A DNA stretch of 64,000 nt from Eubacteriales bacterium (GTDB lineage: Bacteria > Bacillota > Clostridia > Peptostreptococcales > Anaerovoracaceae). Location of the stretch: positions 99,407 through 163,406 of the forward strand of contig JAQYMQ010000013.1 of NCBI GenBank assembly GCA_028872475.1, given 5' to 3'. The notes under the pieces are model-generated. The model worked only from the letters and a program-made list of their open reading frames with translations. It did not search any database and was not told where the DNA came from. Made by a program: the position numbers and the translations under genes. Each line of letters starts with the position of its first letter. The stretch's first letter is position 1. Shown here piece after piece: positions 7,769-16,644 of this stretch.

Positions 7769-9715
7769 ATGTTTGATATTGAGCAAAATTTAAAAAAACT
7801 TCCTAAATTGCCGGGAGTGTATATTCATAAGGATAAACTTGGCGAAGTTATATATGTTGGTAAGGCGGTATCACTTAGAAATAGGGTACGTCAGTATTTT
7901 AATGTCAATGAAAAATCAGATGCAAAGCTGAAGGCACTATCCGGCACAATTGCAGAGTTCGAGTATATAGTGTGTGACAATGAAGTTGAAGCCTTGGTTT
8001 TAGAAAACAATCTAATTAAAAAATATATGCCAAAGTTCAATGTGCTTTTGCGAGATGATAAGACGTATCCCTTTATAAAGATTACGAATGAAAAATGGCC
8101 TCGTTTAATAAAGACGAGGCGAGTAGAAGATGACGGAGCGAAATATTTTGGCCCGTATGCAGATGCTGGTGCAGTCAATAAGATTATTGAAATGCTGAGT
8201 AATATATATCAGCTAAAAAAATGTTCTGCAAATGTTTTTAAAAAGAATTTTAAACCGTGCCTTAATTATTATATTAATACTTGCTATGGTATGTGTAAAA
8301 ATAACGTGGATAGAGAACAGTATTTAGCAGGCATTAATTCCATAGAAAAGTTTTTAAAGGGCAAGGATAAGGATATTATTTCATACCTTGAAGCGCAGAT
8401 GATAAGTGCTTCAGAGGATATGCGATATGAGGAAGCTGCTTTGTATAGAAACGCAATTGAGCATGCGAAAAACTTATCAGTGACGCAGAGAGTGCAGCTT
8501 AGTAGGAAGTATGATTTTGACATTGTTTTAGCTGTCAACACAAATAATGTAGCCTTATTTTTTGTAAGAGATGGTAAGCTCGTAGGGAGAGAAACATTCA
8601 GTGTTAGAGATAATGAGTGGAAAATTACTTCCGAAAAACAAGTGGAAAGATTTAAAAAAGAAGATTCTAGACAACTAGTAGAGGCATTCATAAAACAATA
8701 TTATTCAAATAATATACATATTCCTAATGAAATTTTTGTTGAAGATAGATTAGACGATGATGTTGTTCAACAATTTTTGTCCACTATTTCATCTCATAAG
8801 GTAGCAATCAAGACAGCTGTTAGAGGAGAGAAAAAATCAATAGTTGACTTAGCTATTAATGATGTTAAGAAGATGAGACAGGTTATTGCTGATAGGAATA
8901 TGGCTAAGAATAAGCGAGCAGAAAGTATTCATAAAGAGATTAAGACTATAATAGAAAAAGCTAGAGTTGATAGGGATACGGAGCGTTATGTAAACGGTGA
9001 AACTGGCGAAATTATTGAACTTAAAGATAATACAAAATATTTTCGAGTTGAAATGTATGATGTTTCTAACATTGGTGGGCAGTTTAATGTCGGTTGTATG
9101 ATAGTATTTCACGATGATAAGAAAAACAGTAGGGCGTATAGAAAGTTTAAGATCAATAAAGCTCAAAGAGGCGATGACTACGGGGCGACTGTGGAAATGA
9201 TTGAACGTAGAATTACGAGAGCTCTTGATGGAGATAAAAGTTTTCTGCCGTTGCCGGATTTGATCGTACTAGATGGTGGTAAGGGACATCTTGAAGCAGT
9301 ATCTAGACTATTAGAAACTATGGAAATAAATATTCCTTTGGTAGCAGCTGTTAAAGATGATAAGCATAGAACAAAAGGGTTAGTGTATAGAAAAGACAAC
9401 TTATTTGATGATGAAGAACAAATAGATGAGTTAGAAGCTGGTAGCTTAAAATTACACTATATCGCACAATTGCAAGAAGAAGTGCACAGATTTGCTATAG
9501 AATATCATAGAAATGTTAGAAGTAAGCCTCTACAAAAATCACTTATTGAACAAATAAAGGGTATTGGGCGGACTAAAAGAAATATATTGCTTAGGGAATT
9601 TAAAAATATTGATGAAATTTCTAAACTTAATATAGATGAACTTGTAGCAATTGATGGCATAAGCCGTAAAAATGCAGAAGATATAGTTGAATTTTTCCTT
9701 GAAAATAGGGAGTAG
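7769..9715 (+). CDS. uvrC: Excinuclease ABC subunit C
   Basis: Makes both incisions in UvrABC nucleotide excision repair. 648 residues with the complete domain order: GIY-YIG nuclease at about 12-90 (LPGVYIH and VIYVGKA), UVR motif at about 200-235 for UvrB contact, an RNase H-like 5' nuclease (FRVEMYDVSNIGG near 428, LIVLDGGKGHL near 498, HRFAIEYHR near 573), and tandem helix-hairpin-helix at 592-645. The stop of the upstream PBP5-like gene is only 2 bases before the ATG, so translation is probably coupled. uvrA and uvrB are not in the window. Confidence 0.97.
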   Translation: MFDIEQNLKKLPKLPGVYIHKDKLGEVIYVGKAVSLRNRVRQYFNVNEKSDAKLKALSGTIAEFEYIVCDNEVEALVLENNLIKKYMPKFNVLLRDDKTYPFIKITNEKWPRLIKTRRVEDDGAKYFGPYADAGAVNKIIEMLSNIYQLKKCSANVFKKNFKPCLNYYINTCYGMCKNNVDREQYLAGINSIEKFLKGKDKDIISYLEAQMISASEDMRYEEAALYRNAIEHAKNLSVTQRVQLSRKYDFDIVLAVNTNNVALFFVRDGKLVGRETFSVRDNEWKITSEKQVERFKKEDSRQLVEAFIKQYYSNNIHIPNEIFVEDRLDDDVVQQFLSTISSHKVAIKTAVRGEKKSIVDLAINDVKKMRQVIADRNMAKNKRAESIHKEIKTIIEKARVDRDTERYVNGETGEIIELKDNTKYFRVEMYDVSNIGGQFNVGCMIVFHDDKKNSRAYRKFKINKAQRGDDYGATVEMIERRITRALDGDKSFLPLPDLIVLDGGKGHLEAVSRLLETMEINIPLVAAVKDDKHRTKGLVYRKDNLFDDEEQIDELEAGSLKLHYIAQLQEEVHRFAIEYHRNVRSKPLQKSLIEQIKGIGRTKRNILLREFKNIDEISKLNIDELVAIDGISRKNAEDIVEFFLENRE

Positions 9716-9779
9716 TTGGTGCTATACTTAATTGACTAATTTGAAAGTTATTTTATTTAATTAATAGATGGAGGAAAAT

Positions 9780-10091
9780 ATGAGCGAAGATATGGAAAAG
9801 GATATAATCACTCTAGAGTTTGAAGACGGTGAAGATGTAGAGTGCGAAATTATGGGTATATTCGAAGTTGGTGAAAAGGAATACATTGCACTTATTCCGG
9901 ATGATGACAGTGATGATGTATATATCTATGGATACAAAGAAGCTGACGGAGAAGAATTTGGCGAAATTATCGACATTGAAGATGAAGCGGAATTTGAAGC
10001 AGCGGTAAAGGCGTTTGATGAAATTATGGCTAGCGAAGAAGGCGAAGGCTGTGGTTGTGGCAACGAAGGTTGCGGTTGCGGTTCTTGCTAA
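9780..10091 (+). CDS. DUF1292 family acidic protein with Cys-rich tail
   Basis: A 103-residue protein. Residues about 1-85 match the DUF1292 pattern: acidic and beta-rich, with DIITLEFEDGEDVECEIMGIF and EYIALIPDDD. The function of the family is unknown. The last 14 residues are Gly/Cys only apart from one Asn-Glu pair and a Ser, in the form CGCGNEGCGCGSC. This resembles a small metal-binding tail and looks like an addition to the usual family length. The start at 9780 is chosen because the upstream ATG at 9768 overlaps the GGAGG SD (9770-9774). It is followed by a terminator. Confidence 0.75.
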   Translation: MSEDMEKDIITLEFEDGEDVECEIMGIFEVGEKEYIALIPDDDSDDVYIYGYKEADGEEFGEIIDIEDEAEFEAAVKAFDEIMASEEGEGCGCGNEGCGCGSC

Positions 10092-10130
10092 TCGGTAGTA
10101 ATTAATAATAAATTGTATATAATGGTTAAT

Positions 10131-10166
10131 AAAATCTCGAAGTGGCTATGTTGTTTCGAGATTTTT
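10131..10166 (+). terminator. Intrinsic terminator after the DUF1292 gene
   Basis: Stem AAAATCTCGAA (10131-10141) with TTTCGAGATTTTT (10154-10166), a 12-base loop and a T-run at the end of the 3' arm. Confidence 0.8.
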
Positions 10167-10308
10167 ATTGTCATGAGACTGCATAGGTTATTTAGAAATA
10201 TATCATGTTATAATTGTAATGATATTAGGCATTATAATTACACATATTTATAGTATGCCAGTGATTTAAAGGTTAGAGATGTTACTGAAAAGGAAGGATG
10301 TATATTAG

Positions 10309-10824
10309 ATGTTAAATTCAGTTATTATGCTGATACTAGTTATTTTTATCGGATATTTTGCAGCTATACCAAAGGATAGGAAATTTGATTTATCTAGGGC
10401 TTTTGCGTTTGTGGCAGTAGAAACGATAATAGGAATTTTCTTATTTGCAATATTAAATGTATTTATTTTTGGCAGTGAGATTGGTCAGCTTTTTAGTGAT
10501 ACTTTAGGTAATTTGTTTATAGTAATATTAAATATTGCTATTATTAATGGAATAATTGTGTATTGGATAATTAGATTGGTAGTACCGAAATTAAAAATTA
10601 ATGATAGGGTCATCATGTTATCTGAATATATTATCCAGTGGTCACTGATATATATAACTATATATCAAGTTATCTTTGATAATTTAATTCCAAAAGAATC
10701 TTTGAGAGAAATTGACAAGCTTGATATAACGACTCCGACAGATATGATGATTTTTGTGTTACCTGCACTTATATCATCTTGGATTGCAGTTATTTTGTAT
10801 AGGTTATATAGGAAGAATATATAA
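10309..10824 (+). CDS. Multi-pass membrane protein of unknown function
   Basis: 171 residues with four to five hydrophobic segments: about 3-19, 30-55, 68-92, 104-124 and 147-166. It has few charged residues outside short loops and ends in YRLYRKNI. There is no signal peptide, enzyme motif or transporter signature that I recognise. The start has AAGGAAGG upstream. It stands alone between two terminators (10131-10166 and 10942-10970), so it appears to be a single-gene transcript. A function cannot be assigned. Confidence 0.6.
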   Translation: MLNSVIMLILVIFIGYFAAIPKDRKFDLSRAFAFVAVETIIGIFLFAILNVFIFGSEIGQLFSDTLGNLFIVILNIAIINGIIVYWIIRLVVPKLKINDRVIMLSEYIIQWSLIYITIYQVIFDNLIPKESLREIDKLDITTPTDMMIFVLPALISSWIAVILYRLYRKNI

Positions 10825-10941
10825 TTATATTAGTATATGACATACGAAAATATAAATGGATATAAATAGATTGCGATAAGTGGAATATATGTGTGTAACA
10901 AAATTTCATGTAAATTAATTTATCGTAAAAGTTGTATTTAT

Positions 10942-10970
10942 GGGATGGCATTTGTCATCTCTTTTTTATT
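10942..10970 (+). terminator. Probable intrinsic terminator
   Basis: An 8-bp stem with two G-U pairs (10942-10949 with 10954-10961), loop ATTT, then TTTTTTATT. It stands 118 bases after the membrane-protein stop. Confidence 0.6.
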
Positions 10971-11060
10971 AGGATAATATTTTAAGTTTGCATTGTAATA
11001 GAATGAGCCATTTTTATTTTGTTTTATTCTTATTTATATAAATTAAAAATATATATTTTC

Positions 11061-11089
11061 TTGAAAAGGGATATAGTTGGTGATATATT
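11061..11089 (+). promoter_or_regulatory. Promoter of the ABC exporter operon
   Basis: TTGAAA (11061-11066), a 17-base spacer and TATATT (11084-11089). This is a near-consensus sigma-A promoter about 78 bases ahead of the first ABC gene. The -10 box is embedded in the palindrome at 11083-11120. Confidence 0.65.
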
Positions 11090-11120
11090 ATTAGTTAGTG
11101 AACGCTAACTAATAATATAT
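11083..11120. promoter_or_regulatory. Perfect 16-bp inverted repeat, probable repressor operator
   Basis: The arms at 11083-11098 and 11105-11120 are exact reverse complements around TGAACG. The core GTTAG-N6-CTAAC resembles TetR/AcrR-family operators. The site covers the -10 box and the expected start point, so a bound protein would block transcription. It lacks a T-run and so is not a terminator. No regulator gene is in the neighbourhood. The rest of the 10825-11166 gap holds only the terminator at 10942-10970 and AT-rich sequence. Confidence 0.65.
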
Positions 11121-11166
11121 TTAATTATAGATATATATTATATTGTGAAGCTAGGAGGAGTTTCTT

Positions 11167-12927
11167 ATGATTAATATTTATAAAAAATTAATATCTTATG
11201 CAAAAGAAAAACGATATTGTATTTTTATTACGATTATTTTTTCAGCTTTTGCAGCAGTTATGCAGGTATTAGCATTTTACTGTTTGTACAGACTGATAGA
11301 AAATATTGTTGTTTTTGACAATGTGGGAGATATGAAGACTTATGCCTTTATGATAGGCGGATTTTTGGCAGCTGGAGGAATTTTATATTTCTTGTCATTG
11401 ACAGCTTCCCATTTATTTGCGTTTAGATTAGAAACAAATTTAAGAAAGTACGGTATTGAGGGTCTAACAAGTGCAAGCTTTAAATTTTTTGACTTAAACT
11501 CATCAGGTAAAGTTCGAAAGCTAATTGATGATAATGCAGCGCAGACGCATATGGCTGTAGCACATTTGATTCCAGACAATATAGGGGCAATGATTACTCC
11601 GATTTTAGTTTTAGTTTTGGGATTTTTTGTGAGCTTGAGAGTAGGATTAATATTGCTTATTCTGGTCATTGTAAGTGGTATTTTGTTTAAACTTATGATG
11701 GGCGAAAAAGAGTTTATGAAGATTTACCAGGAATCTCTTGAAAAGTTGAGTTCAGAAACTGTTGAATATATTCGTGGAATTAAGGTTGTTAAAATATTTG
11801 GAGTAGATGTTAGAAGCTTTAAAGCATTAAATGACGCCATTAAAGAGTATGCACGATATGCGCTTAATTACTCTTTAAGTTGTAAGAGGGCTTATGTGCT
11901 GTTTCAGGGAATATTTTTCGGCATTGTTGCTATATTGATTCCGTTGATTTTGATGTTTGTTGATTTAGGGGCAGATACAAAATTCTTGGTTGTAGACTTG
12001 ATAATGATATTTTTCTTAAGTGGAGTTTTGTTTGCATATATGATGAAAGTTATGTACTTGTCTATGTATATGTTCCAAGCGCAAGACGCAATGTCTAAAC
12101 TTGAAAATTTATACGAAGATATGAAAGAAGACTTGCTGGAGTTTGGTGATAATACTGAATTTGATAATTATGATATAGAGTTTGATAATGTTAGCTTTGG
12201 CTACGGTGATGACAATTTAGTTTTAGAAAACTTGAGCTTTAAGTTAGCTGCAAATAAATCATATGCTCTCGTTGGTTCATCTGGTTCAGGCAAATCTACA
12301 ATTGTTAAATTGATTTCTGGATTCTATAAAGTTGATAGTGGGGAAATTAAGATTGGCGGTAAAAATATTTCTTCGTATAGCAAGGATGCGTTAATTAATA
12401 AGATTTCATTTGTATTCCAAGATTCCAAACTGTTTAAAACTACAATCTATGAAAATATTGCGTTGGCAAATAAGAAAGCTAATCGTGAAAAGGTTTTTGA
12501 GGCGATACGTTTGGCAGGGGTGGATAGCATAATTGATAAGTTTAAAGATAGAGAAAACACAGTAATTGGTTCGAAAGGGGTTTACCTATCAGGAGGAGAA
12601 AAACAAAGAATAGCAATTGCAAGGGCTATTTTAAAAGATGCCAAAATTGTTATCTTTGATGAAGCCAGTGCTGCTATAGATCCAGATAATGAACATGAAC
12701 TTCAAAAAGCTTTCTCTAATTTAATGAAAGAAAAAACGGTTATTATGATAGCTCATAGATTGACTACTATAAGAAAGGTTGATGAAATAATTGTAATGGA
12801 TAATGGAAAGATTATAGAGCGAGGTAGTGACGAAGAATTGATGAACCTAGATGCTATGTATAAACATTTCCAGGAAACATATAAGATAGCAAATGATTGG
12901 AGGGTTGTAAATGAAAGCGTTTTTTAA
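11167..12927 (+). CDS. ABC exporter half-transporter (TMD-NBD), subunit 1
   Basis: 586 residues: a six-helix exporter-type membrane domain (about 1-310), then the ATPase with Walker A GSSGSGKST, Q-loop VFQDSK, signature LSGGEKQRIAIARA, Walker B IVIFDEASAAID and H-loop IAHRLTT. All catalytic residues are present. It overlaps the next ABC gene by 17 bases, which fits a heterodimeric exporter of the multidrug/siderophore-export type; the substrate is unknown. Transcription is probably controlled by the palindrome just upstream. A strong AGGAGGAG SD precedes the ATG. Confidence 0.88.
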   Translation: MINIYKKLISYAKEKRYCIFITIIFSAFAAVMQVLAFYCLYRLIENIVVFDNVGDMKTYAFMIGGFLAAGGILYFLSLTASHLFAFRLETNLRKYGIEGLTSASFKFFDLNSSGKVRKLIDDNAAQTHMAVAHLIPDNIGAMITPILVLVLGFFVSLRVGLILLILVIVSGILFKLMMGEKEFMKIYQESLEKLSSETVEYIRGIKVVKIFGVDVRSFKALNDAIKEYARYALNYSLSCKRAYVLFQGIFFGIVAILIPLILMFVDLGADTKFLVVDLIMIFFLSGVLFAYMMKVMYLSMYMFQAQDAMSKLENLYEDMKEDLLEFGDNTEFDNYDIEFDNVSFGYGDDNLVLENLSFKLAANKSYALVGSSGSGKSTIVKLISGFYKVDSGEIKIGGKNISSYSKDALINKISFVFQDSKLFKTTIYENIALANKKANREKVFEAIRLAGVDSIIDKFKDRENTVIGSKGVYLSGGEKQRIAIARAILKDAKIVIFDEASAAIDPDNEHELQKAFSNLMKEKTVIMIAHRLTTIRKVDEIIVMDNGKIIERGSDEELMNLDAMYKHFQETYKIANDWRVVNESVF

Positions 12928-14632
12928 GAAAAGATTTGCTCTAACTGATCAGGGTGCAACAGACCTCGTAAAATCAAGTGTGATAACATTTTTTACATAT
13001 TTTATAAATATGTTGCCAGTTATTGTTTTAATGTTATTCTTTGACTATGTATTGTTGATGAATGAAAGAAGCCATTCGATTTATTATATAGCTTGTGCAG
13101 CAGCGTTGGGATTGATTTTCATGTTTTTAAGTATGGAGTACAATGCTTTATATAATTCGACATATAAAGAAAGTGAAAAATTGAGGATAGATATAGCAAG
13201 AAATATCAGCAATTTACCTCTTTCATATTTTTCTAAACATGATTTATCAGATCTTGCACAGACAATTATGGCTGACGTAACAGCAATAGAACACGCCCTT
13301 TCACATGCGATAGCTAAAGCTATTGGATTTGTAGCATTCTTTGTAGTTATTTCTGTATTGTTGCTTTCAGGAAATGTGATCTTGGGACTGTGCATTATTT
13401 GTCCTATTTTAGCTTACTTCTTATTAATATTTCTTTCAAAGAGAATTCAGGTGAATGGTTTTGATAGATATTATCAAAAGCTTAGGAAAAATTCTGACAG
13501 TTTCCAGGAAGCTATTGAACTTCAAATGGAAATACAGAGTTTTGGAATGAGTGAAGATGTAAAGAATAAACTTAATAAAGAAGTGGAAGAGGGGGAAAAA
13601 ATCCATATTCGTTCAGAATTTGTTGGTGCAACAATTTTGAATTTAGCTTCCCTTGTGCTTTACGTTGCTCACGTTCTTGTAATAATAGTTGGCACAACAT
13701 TTCTTGCAAAAGGAGATATAAATTTACTCTATTTCTTAGGATACTTGCTTGCAGCTATTAAGATTAAAGAAGGTGCAGAAGCGGTATCCATGAATGTAAT
13801 GGAACTATTCTACCTTGATTCTATGATAAAAAGGGTTAATGAAATTAGAATGGCTAATAGGCAAATGGGTGAGGATAAAGAATTAAGCCAATTTGATATT
13901 GAGTTAAAAAATGTGTCTTTTTCTTACGATGGAGAGACTTCGGTGTTGGATGATATTAGTTTTGTTGCAAAACAAAACGAAGTTACGGCTCTTGTAGGTA
14001 AGAGTGGCTGTGGTAAGACGAGTATATTGAAATTAGTTTCAAGATTATATGATACAACTGGAGGGGCAATTTTAATTTCAGGAGAGGATATAAAAAATAT
14101 TTCTACAAAATCCTTATTTGATAAAGTATCTATAGTGTTTCAGGATGTGACATTATTTAATGCATCTGTTTTAGAAAATATAAGAATTGGCAATGTAAAT
14201 GCGACAGATGAAGAGGTTAAAAATGCAGCAAGACTTGCTAATTGTGAGGAGTTTATTGAAAAAATGGAGAATGGATATGATACTTTAATAGGCGAAAATG
14301 GAGCTAATTTATCTGGAGGCGAAAGGCAAAGACTATCTATTGCAAGGGCATTTTTGAAAGATGCACCAATTATTCTTTTAGATGAGATCGCGGCATCACT
14401 GGATGTAGATAATGAGAAGAAAATTCAAGATAGTTTAAATAAATTAACAAAGAATAAGACTGTTTTGATTATTTCTCATAGATTAAAATCTGTTCAAAAT
14501 GTGGATAAGATTGTCGTAATAGATAACGGCAAGGTAGAGGCGATGGGTAAGCACGACGAGTTGCTGGAAAAATCTGAAATCTATAAAGATTTAATTGATA
14601 AAACCTTATTAGCTGAGCAATTTGTTTACTAA
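12911..14632 (+). CDS. ABC exporter half-transporter (TMD-NBD), subunit 2
   Basis: 573 residues with six membrane helices (about 20-300), Walker A GKSGCGKTS, Q-loop VFQDVT, signature LSGGERQRLSIARA, Walker B PIILLDEIAASLD and H-loop ISHRLKS. Both this and subunit 1 keep the catalytic Glu and His. The pair therefore does not show the degenerate ATP site typical of many heterodimeric multidrug exporters. The start lies inside the end of subunit 1 (17-base overlap), so translation is coupled. A terminator follows at 14673. Confidence 0.88.
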   Translation: MKAFFKKRFALTDQGATDLVKSSVITFFTYFINMLPVIVLMLFFDYVLLMNERSHSIYYIACAAALGLIFMFLSMEYNALYNSTYKESEKLRIDIARNISNLPLSYFSKHDLSDLAQTIMADVTAIEHALSHAIAKAIGFVAFFVVISVLLLSGNVILGLCIICPILAYFLLIFLSKRIQVNGFDRYYQKLRKNSDSFQEAIELQMEIQSFGMSEDVKNKLNKEVEEGEKIHIRSEFVGATILNLASLVLYVAHVLVIIVGTTFLAKGDINLLYFLGYLLAAIKIKEGAEAVSMNVMELFYLDSMIKRVNEIRMANRQMGEDKELSQFDIELKNVSFSYDGETSVLDDISFVAKQNEVTALVGKSGCGKTSILKLVSRLYDTTGGAILISGEDIKNISTKSLFDKVSIVFQDVTLFNASVLENIRIGNVNATDEEVKNAARLANCEEFIEKMENGYDTLIGENGANLSGGERQRLSIARAFLKDAPIILLDEIAASLDVDNEKKIQDSLNKLTKNKTVLIISHRLKSVQNVDKIVVIDNGKVEAMGKHDELLEKSEIYKDLIDKTLLAEQFVY

Positions 14633-14672
14633 ATAAACAGGGATAAAGAGATATTAATTATAAAGGTATAAT

Positions 14673-14720
14673 AGCTTCCTACGGTGATTGGATTGTCGTA
14701 GGAGGCTGTTATTTTTTATT
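14673..14720 (+). terminator. Intrinsic terminator of the ABC operon
   Basis: An 11-bp stem with one G-U pair (14673-14683 with 14697-14707), a 13-base loop, then GTTATTTTTTATTTT. Confidence 0.8.
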
Positions 14721-14953
14721 TTGTTTTAGTTGCATAATTTAACTTTATTAAAATAAAGATTTTAATTTTTCATTTATTATTTACATTCTAAATAATGACA
14801 GTTTAATTTTAAATATAAATTTTTGGTGTATAGTTTTTTATTTTAATAGTATAGTAAATTTTTTGAATTTGAATTTGTAGTATAATATTTGCAAAATAAG
14901 GATGAGTAGATTTATTCTTTCTGGCTATTGAAATTATAAGAGGTTTCATAATA
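14721..14953. other. AT-rich gap, no gene seen
   Basis: Very AT-rich sequence between the ABC terminator and the YjbR gene. It holds only a TATAAT at 14881-14886, a possible -10 box for the next gene, without a good -35. I see no RNA gene or open frame with an SD. Confidence 0.5.
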
Positions 14954-15625
14954 ATGATTGAACGAAGAATTTTTGAAAGGAAGCGTTTTATTGTAGAACA
15001 ACTTTTGCAGTATGGATTTAATAAAAAAGAGAACAAATATTTATATGAGACAGACCTAATGGATGGAGCATTTTATGCTGTAATCGTGATATCTGAAGAA
15101 GGACATGTGGAAGGAAAAGTAGTAGATGCAATAAGTGAAGAAGAGTATGCTCAGCTACATATGGAGGATTTTAATGGAGCTTATGTTGGGCAAATAAGAA
15201 AAGAATATGAAAAGTTACTTAGAGAAGTAGCAGATATTTGTTGTACTAATGTATTGTTTGTTTCCAATCAAGCAAATCGTCTTTCAAAGCTGATATTGAA
15301 AAAATATGATATATATCCTGATTTTCCGTGGAGACAAAGTCAGTATAAAGATTATGGAGTTTTTCGTCACAAAGACTCTGAAAAATGGTTTGCGGTAATT
15401 ATGAATATTAAGTGGGACTTATTGTTAAAAAATAAAGATGAAGATAAAGTTGATGTTATTAACCTAAAAATTAATGCACAAGACAGTGAATTATTAATGG
15501 TAACTAAGGGAATTTATCATGGATATCATATGAATCATAGGAATTGGATTTCTGTAGTTTTGAATGATACTTTAGATGATAATGAGATAATGAAATTAAT
15601 AGAAAATAGTTTTTCTTTAACCTAA
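14954..15625 (+). CDS. MmcQ/YjbR family protein with N-terminal extension
   Basis: A 223-residue protein. The C-terminal half (about 105-223) matches the MmcQ/YjbR (CyaY-fold) family: PDFPWR, YGVFRHKDSEKWFAVIM, a VINLK strand, the GIYHGYHMNHRNWISV motif and the final helix. The first 100 residues form a separate domain often seen fused to YjbR, with LYETDLMDGAFYAVIV. YjbR proteins have been suggested to bind DNA, but the function is not established. The gene is alone, and no clear SD precedes the ATG. Confidence 0.75.
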   Translation: MIERRIFERKRFIVEQLLQYGFNKKENKYLYETDLMDGAFYAVIVISEEGHVEGKVVDAISEEEYAQLHMEDFNGAYVGQIRKEYEKLLREVADICCTNVLFVSNQANRLSKLILKKYDIYPDFPWRQSQYKDYGVFRHKDSEKWFAVIMNIKWDLLLKNKDEDKVDVINLKINAQDSELLMVTKGIYHGYHMNHRNWISVVLNDTLDDNEIMKLIENSFSLT

Positions 15626-15792
15626 TAAATATTGCTAAAGTGAATATCTTGAAATAGAGCAATATTGGAAGAAATATGAGAAGATTTTGGCTAGTTGATT
15701 GAAGGAAATCATATAGTTAATTTAGGAGAGGAATAAAGTATATGTGGATTGTAATTTTAGGTTTCTGAGTATTATTAAAGGGTTTAAGATTA

Positions 15793-15801
15793 TGGTATAA
15801 T
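15793..15801 (+). promoter_or_regulatory. Extended -10 promoter for the asp23-nusB-xse operon
   Basis: TGGTATAAT is an extended -10 (TGn plus perfect TATAAT at 15796-15801), 50 bases ahead of the Asp23 start. No strong -35 is needed or seen. Confidence 0.55.
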
Positions 15802-15850
15802 AATATGAAGCTTTATATCCTTTATTGCTAGGAGAATTTTGTAAAATATT

Positions 15851-16222
15851 ATGAGCAATTACGAATATATAACACAAGAAGAACTTGAAGAAACGAAGTT
15901 TTCAAATAAGGTACTTGCGATATGTGCTGTCAATGCAACTATGAGAGTTGACGGCGTTGTTGGTTTTGCGAGTGATATCACTGATAATATCTCAAAATTG
16001 CTGTTTGGGAAAGAAATTTTTACCAAGGGAGTTAAGATTGGCAAAACTAAAAAGGGTGTTGAAATTGGGCTTTATGTTGTAATAGGGTTTGGGTATAATA
16101 TTCCGGATGTTGTATGGCAAATTCAGCAGAAAGTTCGAGATGAAGTGGAAGAAATAACTGCAACAAAGGTTGCAGGAGTAAATGTATTTGTACAGCATAT
16201 AAGAAAAAAGATTTACATTTAA
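15851..16222 (+). CDS. Asp23/Gls24 family envelope stress protein
   Basis: 123 residues of the Asp23 (DUF322) family: VLAICAVNATMRVDGVVGFA at the start, the GVKIGKTKKGVEIGLYVVIGFGYNIP region in the middle, and a C-terminal helix with EEITATKVAGVNVFVQHI. Such proteins sit at the membrane or envelope in Firmicutes and often precede nusB, as here (20-base gap). The start follows a long AT spacer with weak SD; AGGAG at 15830 is a little far. It heads the operon that continues through nusB, xseA and xseB. Confidence 0.85.
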   Translation: MSNYEYITQEELEETKFSNKVLAICAVNATMRVDGVVGFASDITDNISKLLFGKEIFTKGVKIGKTKKGVEIGLYVVIGFGYNIPDVVWQIQQKVRDEVEEITATKVAGVNVFVQHIRKKIYI

Positions 16223-16242
16223 AATATAGAAGGAGAACTTGG

Positions 16243-16644
16243 ATGAATAGGCAGGAAGCCAGAGAATTGTTGATGCAGATTGTGTACCAGATGGATTTGC
16301 AGGAAGATAAGACTTTAGAATTAGTGGAAAGATCCATTGAAGATAAATCTGTGACAGAAAAAAATGAGCAGTATATAATTGGTGGATTCAAGCAGTTAGT
16401 GCAACATCAGGATGAAATTGATAATCTGATACAGGATAATGCTAAGAATTGGCGTCTGGAAAGAATTGCAAAGGTGGATCTTGCAATTCTTAGACTTGCT
16501 GTATGTGAGATTTTATATATGGATGAGATTCCTGCTCCAGTCGCAATTAATGAAGCGGTTGAAATTGCAAAAAAATATTCACAGAAAGACTCTCCTAAAT
16601 TTATAAATGGTGTGTTAGGAAGTATAGGTAGGAAATTATTATAA
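16243..16644 (+). CDS. nusB: Transcription antitermination factor NusB
   Basis: 133 residues, all-helical, with the family hallmarks RQEARELLMQIVYQMDL, the AKNWRLERIAKVDLAILRLA core and PAPVAINEAVEIAKKYS with PKFINGVLG. It binds boxA RNA with NusE in rRNA antitermination. AAGGAG precedes the ATG. The TAA shares a base with the xseA ATG (TAATG), so the two genes are translationally coupled. Confidence 0.95.
   Translation: MNRQEARELLMQIVYQMDLQEDKTLELVERSIEDKSVTEKNEQYIIGGFKQLVQHQDEIDNLIQDNAKNWRLERIAKVDLAILRLAVCEILYMDEIPAPVAINEAVEIAKKYSQKDSPKFINGVLGSIGRKLL

Noticed and set aside
15742..15768. Eight-residue frame MWIVILGF behind AGGAGAGGA upstream of asp23
   Set aside because: The SD-like sequence is good, but the peptide is too short, has no run of regulatory codons, and no attenuator hairpin follows.
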